Shown: piece by piece, positions 24,016 through 37,274 of the stretch
Layout: every line of letters begins with the position of its first letter
How positions within the stretch are numbered: position 1 is the stretch's first letter
Source: Halictus rubicundus
Taxonomy: Eukaryota > Arthropoda > Insecta > Hymenoptera > Halictidae
Reading direction: 5' to 3'
NCBI RefSeq assembly: GCF_050948215.1
Contig: NC_135149.1
Span: 5,003,001 to 5,067,000 of the forward strand
DNA length: 64,000 nt
Notes under the pieces: generated by a model
Databases searched by the model: none
What the model saw: the letters and a program-made list of their open reading frames with translations, nothing else
Told to the model about the DNA's origin: nothing
Program-made: the position numbers and the translations under genes

Positions 24016-25356
24016 GTAAATAATTTCTACAATAACTCGTGTACTATTCGAACACTCATGTTTCTTTGTTTAGTGCGGATAACCGGGGTTCTACTATACT
24101 TTGTATAAATGAATGCTGTATTGTTATCGACGAATTGTAAATTTCTACTGCATAAATATTTGCATTTAAATGTACCAAGATAAAAGTCTAGCACAGTTAA
24201 TACTCTGACGTCTGAATAAACAATTTTAATATAGATCAGAAATGTCCCGGCTCCGCATCTCTTCCTTCCTCTTCTCGACTTTGCGCTGTCAGACTATTAA
24301 CAGAATTGTGTTCGGCTATTAAGTGTACTTCTTGAAGACAACGCTTTAATGAATCACTCGACAAAAATTCATTTGTCGTGGCACAAAGGTCTGACTATAA
24401 TCGATTTTAATGGTTTTAATCGCTTTCTTCTAAGATGTTCTGATGAGAATTTAAACGCTAAGGTACATTGAATGATGAAAAACACTTATGTATATAAAAA
24501 AAATCAATTAATTAATTAATTTTTTTTTATTATTTCTGATTTTTGCTTTCACGTGATAATATTATATATTTTTAAAATAGTATTGACCGTTCAGACTGGG
24601 TAATTCTATATATGAATTACTTTTTAGATACGAGTAAACAGTTTGATTCTTTGGTTGTATATGTTGTGCGTGACCGCGTATGCAATCGATAACAATTAGA
24701 AATGAAAGTCAGATGCAAAACACTCAATTTGAAATCATAATAACATTTAATTTCGATGCATCTAGCTAGCACTAACGTAACTGCATCTCGAAAATGACCA
24801 ACGACCAAAACATATCTTCTCCTGTTGTTGCACAGCTATTACTCACGTAATTCCAGATTTATTGTTGTATTACAAAAAGGGAAGGATATATAAAAAATGG
24901 AAGAGAGGGGCTAACTATATTCCCCTTACTTTTGAATCAATTCCCCTGACCTGGCGACATTGAACCTAACGCAAAGTCAGAAAGCTACTAGGACATTAGT
25001 TGTGAAGCACAGACAAATTCGATGCGAAATCGAGGAGCTGTTAGGAAGTTGGATAATGCAGTGTTCATCCGTCAGACAATGGCTAGGTAAAGAATATAGG
25101 TTCACTCTATCCAGGCTTCCCTACCATCGGACGCATTGTTGCTATTGGCCGAAATAAATGATGGAAGAACGACAGTGGGTCATACCGAGACCGAGTGAAA
25201 TACAGTATTATTTCCGTAAGTCTCGCAAAGTTCTCTACCGTAACCGTCAAAATGTTATCCCCCACCACTGGAGGGATCCCCCTTGGAATCAGTCTAGCGG
25301 TAAGCACGCTCGACGATGGAGCCAGCGAGGGATCGAATATCGGTAGAACTCACACT
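24016..25356. other. Intergenic sequence
   Basis: No gene recognised. The AT-rich first half is followed near 24900 by a segment with GACCTGGCGACATTGAACC, similar to the dispersed repeat at 18040 and 30190. Confidence 0.4.
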
Positions 25357-25500
25357 AATGCTAGCAAAATGTAAAAGATTGCAACTTTTTCTAATTTTTT
25401 ATTTTTTTTTAATGAAACTTTTACCATCGTATTCGTCTCGTTTCTCTCATTCAAATGACACCAAACACGATATAATTGCGATTATATTTACTCGTGTAAT
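25357..25500. repeat. Divergent half copy of the fold-back element
   Basis: Blocks TTTTTCTAATTTTTTATTTT, ATGAAACTTTTACCATCGTA and ATTCAAATGACACCAAACAC correspond to the inner arm of the adjacent fold-back at 25534-26355, with many substitutions. Confidence 0.45.
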
Positions 25501-25533
25501 GAGCGATTAAATTTTTGCGCATGAAAGGTATTT

Positions 25534-26355
25534 ACGGCGAACGGAAAAGAAAGAAAAACAGATAGTCTAAGCGTCGATCCTCAGTTCCTCTTTCATTTTC
25601 AATCGCTATACTTCTGTACGTTTGGCGCACTGCAGTAAATTCTCGATATATGTCGCCAAGGCCTGGATGGTAAATGTCGCGGAATTATCCCCACTATCGC
25701 GGGGTATACCCCGTGAGGGGTCGAGAAGCTCGAGAGACCTCGGTCGCCAAAGAGTGTAAGTAATACGGGTCAGGTATATCGGTGTGAGACCAGGAGACCA
25801 CTACTACTCAAACAGGAAAACTTCTCCAATTTCCATTATTTTTTTTATGGAACTTTCTCCAACATATTCGTGGCATTTTTTTAATGAAAATGATACAAAA
25901 TATGATATCATTCCAATGATATTTACACTAATTTTCTATTAATATAATAATTGTAATGAGAAGTAACTTTTATAATAAGTTTCAAGTTTTCATTACACAA
26001 GTAAATCCGAAAAATGCCACGAATATGTTGGTGAAAGTCCCCTAAAAAAATAATGAAAAATAAAGAAGTTTTCTTATTGGATTAGTAGTGGTCTCCTTGT
26101 CTCACACCGATATACCTGACCCGTATTACTTACACTCTTCGGCGACCGAGGTCTCTCGAGCTTCTCGACCCCTCACGGGGTATATCCCGCGATAGTGGGG
26201 ATAATTCCGCGACATTTACCATCCAGGCCTTGGCGACATATATCGAGAATTTACTGCAGTGCGCCAAACGTAGAGAAGTATAGCGATTGAAAATGAAAGA
26301 GGAACTGAGGATCGACGCTTAGACTATCTGTTTTTCTTTCTTTTCCGTTCGCCGT
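25534..26355. repeat. Large fold-back element, arms of about 346 bp
   Basis: The left arm (about 25534-25880) and right arm (about 26011-26355) are near-identical inverted repeats, separated by about 130 bp of AT-rich spacer. Both arms contain ACGGCGAACGGAAAAGAAAG, ACTGCAGTAAATTCTCGATA, ATCCCCACTATCGCGG(G), GGTCGAGAAGCTCGAGAGAC and the CCACGAATATGTTGG block. The small open frames are shadows. A single-arm relative is at 58099-58196. No terminal duplication was recognised. Confidence 0.85.
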
Positions 26356-26359
26356 ATTT

Positions 26360-28050
26360 TTCTGTATGACATTTAGTAGTAGATAAAACGGTAGATTTGA
26401 ATATTCCTGGCTTATAACTTTCAGATGACCTGGTATAATCATTACGCAATAACTATATTTGTGTTCTCGCTTACTACACACAGAGTAGATGAAACAAAAA
26501 TCAAATAAAACTTTTTAAAAAGTTTTACACAACTTTTATCGGACGATGCATGGTATAGATTTTCGTCAACATTGTCAATGATGAAGCACTATCTTTCTAC
26601 TGAAAAGGATTACTTAATATTTTCAGGCATTTCACAGTCTCATTCAACATTATTATCATAACGTGACATATCATAAGCACTGCTTTGTAGTTTACCAGAG
26701 AAATTAGTTGCCCATGTCAACAGATGTACCACCGTATCAAGGTATTTAATTATCTGCTGATCAACGAACTTAGTTTTGCTAGTGAATCGCTGGTACAAAT
26801 GGTAGTTTAATCCCGTGCACTACTATTATTTATTTTGTGGTTACAGTTATTCAAAATTCTTCATCGTTCAGAAATTTATAGACAAAAAAGAAAGATTATA
26901 TTTATTGTATGCCTACGTTTTCTCCAAAGGCTATATGTATATCGACCACATACAGTAGAATTTCATTTCGGTTTAATGGAAGTTAATGAAGTACAGTGGA
27001 TCTACAAAGTATTTTAACACTAAATTCCCGATTCTCGAGAAATTATCAATATTTGAACTATGATAATTTCGTTCAAAAAATAGTACAATGATAAATCAGG
27101 AGTCTGACTCGATATTGTAGGGCAAGGAGTTAAGGACAAAATTTCTTTCCCTTTTTAATACAAAATATCGATTCTGGTAATTATTAACAAAACGGACGAC
27201 CTCGCTGATTTCAATGAGCTTGAAGTATGAAGTATGTTGTCAGGGTTAGCAGTCTGAATAGTTTTTCTCTATACAAAAATTAATACTACATAAATCGGAC
27301 ACCCTCTTTAGCTTTATGTAGATTAAAAGTGCTATGTATTGTTAATACCACTGAAAAAATGACAAAACCACAATTATCGTAAAATTTACTCTGTAGTTTT
27401 TTGTTTTCTCTTTTCTCTTTCTTGCAAATTGGGAGGGTTACAATTAAACAGATATCTTCGAATGCTATACTCGAATGATTATGGGACAACCTTGCAATAC
27501 AGGTATTTGTTGTACTGATCGTGCATTAAGAAACAAGATCGGATATAACTAACGGGGTAGTTAAACTCTGCTTATGCAATTGCATATAGATTTAATTGGA
27601 CTATTATGAAACTTGGATCTCGGCCCGGAGCTAAAAGTCGATATCGTACACTATGTTAAGCTTATTGAGCCCGTTTTATGACACACAATCAAGGTCGGTT
27701 AACGACACATTTGAATGGTCTACTGCATTGTATAGTAGTTCAATTGGTTTCACTTTTCACGGCATCTATGATCTGAGAATTAAAATGGAATTAGCACACA
27801 AGTTCATAGTTCAATCAAATTTAATGTATCCAAGGAGTTACATTCATGGTTGTAGTGTATATTTAATTTGTTAGTGCCATCTTCGGTATTGCAGTTATCA
27901 CTTCTACCACAAGCGTAAAAAATTCGATAACCGACGTTGAAAATGCGTGACAATTGATAAGCCGGGGTCACGCTGTTTAGTCACATCAGTTTACAATTTT
28001 TCAAGCTTTTATTCGATACTTTTATGAGATATTTATAACGTACTAAAGTG
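26360..28050. other. Intergenic sequence
   Basis: No gene recognised. A family D fragment (ATTTCAATGAGCTTGAAGTA and AGTCTGAATAGTTTTTCTC) lies at about 27190-27275. Confidence 0.4.
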
Positions 28051-28055
28051 ATAAT

Positions 28056-28258
28056 TAGACTGCGGATCTTTATGCAAAATAAAAATTGTTTGCATCCGTT
28101 GCAAGAAATATGGGCTACTCAGGAGTTTCTTTCTGCTTTTAATAATTTTACTAGATCGAAATTAATACATTCAAATTCTATAATTCTTTTCATCTGCCTA
28201 CTGTTTCAAATTATGTACAGCTTCTCGTTTTTGTCATAAATGCATAAAATCCGCAATC
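28056..28258. mobile_element. Family B MITE
   Basis: It starts TTAGACTGCGGATCTTTATG and ends TGCATAAAATCCGCAATC. It is immediately followed by a second copy. I do not see a clean 8-bp duplication for this copy. Confidence 0.75.
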
Positions 28259-28265
28259 GAATGAC

Positions 28266-28468
28266 TAGACCGCGGATTTTTATGCAAAATAAAAATTGTT
28301 TGTATTTATTGCAAGAGACAGGAGTTCAATAAAAAATATTTTGCTGACTTTGAAGGTTTTCTAGAGTTGAAAATAATATATCGACGTCCTTAAATTTTTG
28401 TAATCTCTTCAGAGTCTTAAATTTTCTCCACTACATTTTTTCCATAAATTCATAAAATCCGCAGTCTA
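28266..28468. mobile_element. Family B MITE, second tandem copy
   Basis: It starts TAGACCGCGGATTTTTATGC and ends TTCATAAAATCCGCAGTCTA. The flanks CGAATGAC and CTAATCAC match at six of eight positions, so a decayed target duplication is possible. Confidence 0.75.
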
Positions 28469-28469
28469 C

Positions 28470-29930
28470 TAATCACAATAAATCAATAGTAACCATCTTC
28501 TTTGATCGAATTTAGAATGATTATGAAAATAACATTTCATACGATGAGTTAATAAGGTCTGCTATCTGACAAACTGGTTACTTGTTTTATTAACTGTACA
28601 AAGGAGATTGCTGAAAGCTGATTTGGCAGATACTAAGTGTGTTTAGATGAAATTTATTATAACATCGGTCAATGTGACCGACGTGTGTTCTGTTTATATG
28701 AGCGAAAAAATAAACATATTGATGAAAACATTATGTGATGGTTGGTCAAAATGTGGTAGTAAATAAACACGCTAGTACTCAATGGTAGAAAAAGCCCCAA
28801 AATATAGATGATAATCTAATAAACGAGGAAGGTGAACAACCAAAAAATTCAGTATTTACCATAGCGTAATCGAAAAACTCGTCATTTTTTGACAGAATAT
28901 GACGGTTACAATGATGCATACTTTAGTCAATAAGTTTTATTTAGAGAAAATTATGTTTGTTTAAAGTTACTGTTATGAATCGGCCGTTTCTTATGCAACT
29001 AAATAATAATTGTAGTGCAGTGAAAAATTACTTAGATGACATGTTTGCAAAGAAATTAACTGGAACGTATGAATCCGTAAAATGGGCTCCAAGATTTTCA
29101 AACTGATCATCTTTGGATCTCTTTTAATGAGACACTGTTAAAAGTATAAAAAAATAATAATAGCGAATAGAAAACACTAGTGAATGTCACTAAAAATGAT
29201 TCACAAAGTTGAGCAATGTGTTCTTGCCAATAGAGGACACTGAAATGTTATATAAACTTGTCAATAAGGTATTCTTGTATATATAATGTAGACCACATAT
29301 GTAGAATGATTAGAAGTATTCCAAGTAAATCTTACGTTCCTGACCTTGTACAACTTTGAAGGTTATTCTATTGCACATAGTTTTTGTCTTGATACTCGCT
29401 TTCATGTGATGCACCATTATGTTGTTTACAAAAACAGTATTATTTTTCTCTTTCCTCATTTTTTCTGTATTCTTATCATTTAGAAAAGGCTACACACACA
29501 AACAGATGACATTTAAATAACTACTCGATGGGGAGTGTATTTTAATATTATTTAGATTACGTAATTAGTATTACTAATTCTGTATCTGAAATATGTTTCA
29601 AGCGACTGTTACTGTAGATTGTAATTTGACGATGTTCGGGTAGCATTTTCGTTCAGAGTAATAATATGAATCAATTCTTCTTTGTAGTTACCTTGGCAAA
29701 CGAGAAAATTTAGTCTCAGTACGTAACTCCGAGAATCGGTGTTTCCTGGCAAAAGCACCAGATTCTATTTCAGAAACGTCGAATGCAACTTATAACCATG
29801 TAGTAGTAAAAGGGGTAATAGTATAAAAAGTACAGAAAAGAAAACGATACTGAATATATGTGACGGTAATTATGAAAGTGGTCGAAAGTAAGAAGATCCC
29901 AAAGAATTTAACTTTCCACTTATTTTGTAT
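28470..29930. other. Intergenic sequence
   Basis: AT-rich, no gene recognised. Confidence 0.4.
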
Positions 29931-30401
29931 TGTGTTACGTACGCAAAAGTTTCTCCGCGCGCGTTTCGATTAGAATTTTTCTAATCTCTTTCCTGAAAAC
30001 GAAAAACGCCCTAAATGACCTCTGAAGATTGGGTTTTTGGCATTTTCTCGTCAAGATCTACAGAATTATATAAAAAAATTTTTAATCTCTGGGTTGCCAA
30101 GGTGAAGCTTAACCTTTCATACTATACAAATCCTTGAATTTTATTTCTCGGAGAACAATACAGAAAGTATAAACGTGTCGCGTCGTAACGACACAAGTCT
30201 TGATCTGGCGACACTGGATATGTACTTACACTTTACACTTTTAATCGGACTGATGATAGCGTTACCACAATGTGCTAGAGGCGACCGTGCTCCATGGCAA
30301 CTGAAAGAAAAAGAAAGGTGAAAAATGACATATAATAAGGAGTGGATACCAACCAATCCAAAAAAATTAGCTCGCCCAGACACGCTCCTTGACTCACCCT
30401 G
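29931..30401. repeat. Composite of dispersed repeats
   Basis: In order: the TTACGTACG repeat (29931-30010, see 23479), a one-arm family A fragment (about 30006-30118, ending GGTTGCCAAGGTGAAGCTTA), a GACACAAGTCTTGATCTGGC block (about 30190), and a CAGGGTG-type end (GACTCACCCTG ends at 30401, before TA). Confidence 0.5.
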
Positions 30402-31829
30402 TATATAACTTACGTGGACCTAAAAAACACATTTTCTAAAGTATCGACACAAGCTGAAATAAAATAGTTGTGAAAAGTATGTTTTACTATTTTTTTCATA
30501 ATTCAGACTAAACGCAATTTTTCCAAAATTTTAATTACATACCATTTAATAAGCTAACCCGTCTAGCTCGACAGAAAAATTGAAGTCGTTTGGTTAATTT
30601 ATAAAAAAGTTATTCTGACTTAAAGTGTGTGCCTAGAATTAGGAGACTACGTATCATACTGAATTGAATATTTTATATGTTTGGCAGTACATATATGAAT
30701 ATTGAAAAATATTGCTTTCCAATGGCTAATTATTATACGTAAAATAATCTTGCGAATGGTTCGTTATGTTCGTCATTGCTTTCACGAATACTCGTGATTT
30801 TTGCGCAAACACTTGACAAGTTCAAACACACACGCACGTGAGCTCACAATTTAATTTCAAGAATGCGTAACTGCTCCGTTGCTATCATATCGGAAATAAA
30901 AGCGATATCGTCAAGATTATTATGCGTTAAACATCTATGAAATAAGTATCGCTTAACACGAATTTTTAAATAATATGTGATTTTCATTTCAAATCACTGA
31001 CTCTATATTAATTTTATGGCTGATAGGAGAAACAAAAAGCTTTGCATGATGGTCAATCTGAATCTTTACAATCCCAAATACACACCACATATTAAAGTTA
31101 TTTTAAAAAATAAATTAGGTATACTTTAGTCTTTTGCTTTATTTCTCCATACAAAATTCAACTCTGCAACGTGAAATTGTTTCTCATTCTGTACTCTCAC
31201 ATATTATAGTACAACTTTCTATTGTCGCGTTGACGTATTATTTAGCATTAAAATATTTTCTCACTATTTCTAAAACACGAACTAAAGTAGAAACCCGCCA
31301 TCAATTTAAATGCTGTGAAAATTAGTACGATTAATATGTGAAGACATACAAAATCCAATCAGTTTATAAAAATAGGAAATATTGAAATGCTAGATTACAA
31401 CTTCGCCATTCCTTTTCTTTGCAAAACTGATATGGGATTATACATACTGAAATGCAGTAACATTCCAAATGACTCGTCTGAGGTTCATAGTCTACGTGTT
31501 ACGCAATAACAATGCCGTGTAAAACGAACCATGTCATAAAACGAAAAATCTACGTTAGCAATATCTAAGTTCGACGTCAATACAGCAAAATAATCTATTT
31601 TCTCTTATCTATTCAATGAATTTATTTTCTAATACATTCAGTAATGTGTACAATTATTAATATAAATAACTTTTTATCTGTTTTCATTCTTAATTGTGTT
31701 GCGTAAAAAAATAGAAGCCGCTGCAAGTTGAACTAGAAGTAGCTAACACATATCAACACAACTTTAAAATATAGTTATTTGCAAAATGATTATTACCATT
31801 TGTTCCTGATTTACTTTACTGTACACATA
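30402..31829. other. Intergenic sequence
   Basis: AT-rich, no gene recognised. Confidence 0.4.
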
Positions 31830-31831
31830 TA

Positions 31832-32280
31832 CAGGGTGAGTCTGATAACACCGACGATCTCGAATAACTCGTAAGTTATTTGCTGTACGAAAAAAATGTT
31901 CATACAACTGTTGCATGCTTTCTAGGGGGACATACACTGTAATCTGTTCTTTGTTACTTTTATTGTTTATCAAGGTATTAAGGTCGCATTCAGTTTTTTA
32001 AATAGAATATCCGAATATCTCGTTATCTATTACATTTAGGATATATGAAGGTCAATACTTTTTTGCGCAGAATTTTGTGCTTTGTCCGAGTTCGAGAAAA
32101 AATGTTGGGCATTCTATTTAAAAACTGAAAGTGACCTTCACAAATATCAAAGTTACGAAAACCAGATTACAACACTGTATGTCCCCTTAGAAACCATGCA
32201 ACATTTGTTTCAACATTTTCTTCGTACAACAAATAAGTTACGAATTTTTTGACATCGACTGTGTTACCAGACTCACCCTG
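31832..32280. mobile_element. CAGGGTG-end MITE
   Basis: CAGGGTGAGTCTGATAACAC and GTGTTACCAGACTCACCCTG are inverted ends, flanked by TA (31830-31831, 32281-32282). The arms remain related for about 200 bp (GTAAGTTATTTG, TTGCATG-TTTCTA, GTGTATGTCCC). Its right end abuts a truncated copia fragment. Confidence 0.85.
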
Positions 32281-32282
32281 TA

Positions 32283-32690
32283 TAAAGAAATGATCTTACC
32301 ATAAAAAATGAATCTGAAATGTAAAATGTATCAGTGTATTTCTTAAATGTGTTAGAAAGGTAAAGGACCTCCTTCCTTTCTTTGGCATCCGTAATGGCTG
32401 TGTACTCAGCCTCAGTCGAGGATAACGCAACTGTCCGTTGCTTCCGGGAATCCCAGGTGAAAGGACCTCCGCAAAAATAAAATACGTAGCCGATAAATGA
32501 ACGTCGGTCGATCTCGCAACCTCCCCAATCGCCATCCGTATAATCTGTTAACGAGCCGTTACCTGAATGATAAACTAAACAATAATCATTAGTTCCCTTA
32601 AGGTATCTCAACACCCTTTTAGCGGCTTGCCAGTGTGCCTTTCCGTAGCAGTTATTGAACTGACTTCTAGCCGATCATTTTTCCCAGTCG
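32283..32690 (-). pseudogene. Ty1/copia pol fragment: end of reverse transcriptase and RNase H
   Basis: Reading from about 32690 down, the minus strand gives QFNNCYGKAHWQAAKRVL then RYLKGTN, the linker before copia RNase H. It continues DYTDGDWGGCEIDRRS, GYVFYFCGGPFTW and KQRTVALSSTEAEYTAI. The acidic residues in TDGDW and STEAE are the expected active-site positions. The fragment is about 135 codons and ends against the MITE at 31832-32280. Upstream reverse transcriptase is missing. It belongs to the same superfamily as the gag at 14700-15803, but I cannot tell whether it is the same element. Confidence 0.85.
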
Positions 32691-32727
32691 GACCTGTGTT
32701 TTGGACAATTATTGAGTAGATACTGTA

Positions 32728-33383
32728 CAGGGTGTCAAAAAATTATATGTCGCGGCCACCATAGCGTGATTCTACACCTACGATTTGGTGGAAATTAACA
32801 TAAAAAACTCCCCGCAAAATTGACCTTGATCTTGAAAATCAAGGTCAAAAAAACAAAAATTTTTTTGTTTAATCGTGTTCTACTGGTCATAAGGACCAAC
32901 TTTGTGAAAGAAACCATGGGTCGCATCTCAACCGTTCTTTTAAAAAATGATGTTGCATTTCTTATAATTTTTGCAGCTTCTTTCTTTCATTCTGTAATTA
33001 GGGAAATAGGAGTATCATGATTATGATAATTTCATACCTAACGAGATAGCTTACTGATGGTACCCGCTGTATGATAGTACGCTATTTACTTATATATTGG
33101 CGCTGGATGTAAAAAATTTACAAATAAAGAAGCTGCAAAAATGATAAGAAATGCAACATCATTTCTTAAGAGAACGGTTGAGATGCGATCCATGGTTTCT
33201 TTCACAAAGTTGATCCTTATGACCAGTAGAACACGATTAAAGAAAAAAAAATTTTTGTTTTTTTGACCTTAATTTTCACGATCAAGGTCAATTTTGCGGG
33301 GAGTTTTTTATGTCAATTTCCACCAAATCGTAGGTGTAGAATCACGCTATGGTGGCCGTGACATATAATTTTTTAACACCCTG
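32728..33383. mobile_element. Long-TIR MITE (CAGGGTG type), nearly a full hairpin
   Basis: CAGGGTGTCAAAAAATTATA and TATAATTTTTTAACACCCTG lie between TA dinucleotides. The inverted arms are about 270 bp (ATTCTACACCTACGATTTGG, CCATGGGTCGCATCTC, TTATAATTTTTGCAGCTTCT) around a centre near 33030-33110. The 66-codon frame inside is not a gene. Sentence order is shared with 10594-11402. Confidence 0.85.
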
Positions 33384-33547
33384 TACATATACTATTTTTA
33401 TAAATAAATTGATTTTACTTTGATCGGAAGAAAGCTGTGTTTCTCCAAGACCTTTGTCGACAATTTACTTATTCAGTAGAAAATTCTAAACGTTTTACTC
33501 TATTTACTTAATAAGGATGTATATTCTTGATGTAAAACTTATTGTTA

Positions 33548-33865
33548 GCGAATGTTATTCTTCGAAACAGGTTTACCAAGTCTTGAGGATACACCCACTG
33601 TTAATTTTGACACACTAGTGTTAGGTTCAATTTTAATTTGTTGCACAATATATCCTACATGATATTCGGTAAGAATTTTCTTTTTCCCTCGACCGCACTT
33701 ATTTTTTAATGTGCCTTAATATTTAAACTTATCAACTATTTTATGTACAGTAGAATGAGTTCTATCAACTATAGTACCGATTTCGCAAAGAGACTTTCCT
33801 TTGCAATATAAATTAACAATAACTTGACGAAGAGAAACATCTGTTCCCTTCCTTTTCGCAGCCAT
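33548..33865 (-). pseudogene. Tc1-like transposase, N-terminal DNA-binding region only
   Basis: An ATG at 33865 on the minus strand opens MAAKRKGTDVSLRQVIVNLY, then CKGKSLCEIGTIVDRTHSTV and HKIVDKFKY. This is the first helix-turn-helix of a Tc1-type transposase (STVHKIV is a family hallmark). A stop at codon 50 is followed in the same frame by CGRGKKKILTEYHVGYIV and TVGVSSRLGKPVSKNNIR, the second DNA-binding unit. The frame then ends at two close stops near 33540-33550. The catalytic domain is absent. Confidence 0.75.
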
Positions 33866-33869
33866 TGTA

Positions 33870-36800
33870 GTAACCGATGGAAAATAGCAAATGGAGCAAA
33901 TATATAACGAGAAAAGGAAAGCAAATATATAACGGCATTCATTTCTAGGGGAATCCCATTCTGTACGCTAATTATGCCTTAATAAAATAGTGGAATACGT
34001 GGTAACATTAAGGAAAAAAGAACATTACTACAATAAACATACATATTTAAATTGACCAGTTATTGCCATTTTTTTTGCTACATATTAAAAAATGTAACTT
34101 CAATACGAGTGTATATGCATTTTTCCGACTAGCTGTATGTCATGTAAATAAGACTACTGACTTTTTCACACCAACCTTGTTACAATACTGTTTGTTTCAA
34201 TGTGATAATCGAGAATTATATATATTATTTCCCCCAGTGTGTCTTCAATGGATACAATAACTTCACTGTACTCTCGATGTACCAGAAATAACTGAAGCAA
34301 TATATGTATTCGAAACGACTTTAATCAAGCTTAGTTTTCATTCATCCGAATGAGCATGTTGACACCCGAGACGATTCTCGAATTGAAACTACATACTACA
34401 TTGCCTTAGACCGACAAAAAAGCTGTTTTGTAGTCACGGCAGTCTTTGTATTCTGTTTAATTTGAAAGCCGACTGAAGACTGAAATTCCGAAATATTTTT
34501 TTAACACATATTTTCTAATTTTAAGTAACGCGTTATGCTAAAGTTACGGTTTCCGACATGATGAAAATCCCTATCACATTGTGAAATGTACAAATGTTTA
34601 TCTGCGTAAACAATCGAAAGATTTGTATGTAATATTTCTTTTACGAATTTTTTCGACAATACTTTTGATTTACTATCAGTTACTTTACATTGACACGTTC
34701 GAGTGAGATTACTAACCTGAATTTAATTCAAACAGAAATAACCATTACTGTCTTTCAATATTTAATTTTATTACCCTAATTAATCATTTACGGAGACATC
34801 AACAAATATCTATGTAAAGATGTGGAAAAGTACTTCGACGACGTTACTTCGTTACGACGTAATGTCTTAAACTAAATTGGCATTTTACGGTTATGTCGAA
34901 ACTTTAAATATAAATATAATGGGGTATTTTCGTAATGAGGAGAACTAACTCTATAACTCTGCAAAATCTCAACCAAATCGGTGACGGCAAGGCTTTTAGT
35001 CTCTTCTATTTTGGTAAAGAAATTTCAGAAATTTCTAGAGACTAAAGAAATTTCTTCCTGAAGGCTTTTTAGTCTCCTTGTCAGTTTGAATAAATGAATC
35101 AATATAATAGAACAGTATTCAAATATTTTTATCTCCATACTCAATCAAATGCAGGGAGATCTATCGTACATTATTGTGTTTTGTCTATTTTCATTTGTTA
35201 TCAATTAGTCATGTGATGAGTGAGCGATCTCGTGATGACAAACAAGCATTCTTGAAGTCCTTAATCTCGGCAACGTTACTGTGGGACTAATCACGTTTCA
35301 GTTGAAACGCTCGTCACGATCTACGCGATAAAGAAATGATAACATGACGACAAAAACAAGCATTAGCGCAATAACTGGCTAATCTTCAGTCGTTCTACTG
35401 GTTCAATGTTCACCAAGAGTTGTTAGAATACGTATCATGGAATTTATAGTAGTAACTACATAATATTCAAACTATTTCACAATGTATGTAAATACGATCA
35501 CGCCATAGCGTTACGTAACATTTCAATGAGAAAAATCAGCAGGATCGATGACACTCGTTAATAGTAACGTACAGATATGTACACATGTCTACGTACGACG
35601 AGATACTAATTTAAAAGTGAAATCTTCGCTTGTATCATATAATATAAAAAAAACTTTGAACGTGTTTTTCTTTGATTCGTGTATTTAATTCCTACGGTTT
35701 CAAACAAATTTTTTTTCAACATTATTTAAAACTTTCGTACAATCTATTTCCCTGATGAAAACGCTGTTAATATTTCAAGAAATTTTTGTCCGTAAAGGGA
35801 TTAGAAAACCAAATTAAACCATCTTTTACACAAACAGTACGAAAAATTCTGACCATAATCGTAAATTGTTATTCAAAATCTTACTAAGACAATTTTATAT
35901 TTTCTTTGAGTTTGTTAGGTTCAGCGACGATGTACGGGAGCAATAATTAAAAATATTATTTGTTTCTTGTTTATCGCAAAAATTAAAGGCCGCAGAACGC
36001 TCGCCAATCTGTACTTCTGGTAACGAACAATTAAAAGCTTCATAAAGGATGGCTTCTTAATTAAAAAAAAAAAATCACCTTAACCAATCAAACATTGGGA
36101 TTACTTAAATAAAATAGCAACACTTCTCGCTATACAAAATGTTGGTAATCAATGGTAGAAATGGCGAAATTTTAAAATAGAGTATGTGGTAGACTCAGTT
36201 TCTTTGGTTATTCAAAATTAAAAATTTTATTGATGAATATTGGCACGCTTAAGTCAGGTCAAGAACAACATGACAAGGCAAATACACAGACAAAATTGAC
36301 AGCTCACGCACCGCTATTGGCGGAGTTTATTTATTAATATTTTGCAATGGAAATCGAATGAGTAACCCCTACTCATGCTTTTTCAAACTTTTTTCATCTA
36401 TATCAGGAGACATTGTAAAATTTATCTAGTATAAGTATTTATCTAGTATACTGTTCAACATTTATTTTGCATTTCCATTTTTCGATAGGCGTTTATTATA
36501 GATTTTGCATTATGAATATATGTATGTACATGTAGGATTGATATACTTATTTATCTCTCATGTATAGTTTTGGATAAAATCAATTAAAACAAAATGCTTA
36601 TTCGCGAATTGGTAGATGTTTTGTAGTTCAATCGTAATACTACAACCAAAACTATTAGTTATTTGAAAAAGTGTTTCATACAAAACTTTCTCTGTCTCGA
36701 GGGGGATGTAATTCAGTGCCGCTATTTTGTCATCTTTATTTTATTTTAATGGAATCGCATAATTTAACGTATAATTTTTTTGTATTCTGAATAAAAATGT

Positions 36801-37150
36801 ATATATAAACTGTACATAAATGTATATAAAAATTATAAAAAAAGTTACGTCAAATGATCTCAGGAATCACCCTTCTCGTGGAAGTACAACATTTTTGGGA
36901 CTCCCTGTATAATAAACCTGTAGATTATAATAATATTTCTTGAGAAAAACACTTCGGAACATTTGCATTATGAAATCGGATATTTCATATGCAACAACTT
37001 AATAGAAGTTGCACTACAGTAACATACAGTAAACAATATGAGTTCGTTTGTTAAAATTTATTTAACAATTTTACTGATTACATGTTGTGCTAATTCTCCA
37101 ATATATACCGGCAGAAGTTTTGATTTGCTAACCTTGAATTTATAAATTGT
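33870..37150. other. Intergenic sequence
   Basis: No gene recognised. A CAGGGTG-type end (ATTTTTGGGACTCCCTG, ends 36907) is a one-sided MITE remnant related to that at 46650. A local inverted repeat around AAGAAATTTC lies at about 35015-35060. Confidence 0.4.
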
Positions 37151-37257
37151 TTGTTTCAGGAAATTGACCATCGCACCACGCAGTACTGCCGACAACGAAC
37201 GAATTCGATCCTGGTGTACTTATTTGAAAGCCGCGAGTTTAGTGCAGCAACAAAAAT

Positions 37258-37274
37258 CCCCCCCCCCCCCCCCC
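37258..37274. repeat. Homopolymer of 17 C
   Basis: An unbroken C run. Its length in an assembly should be treated as approximate. Confidence 0.9.
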
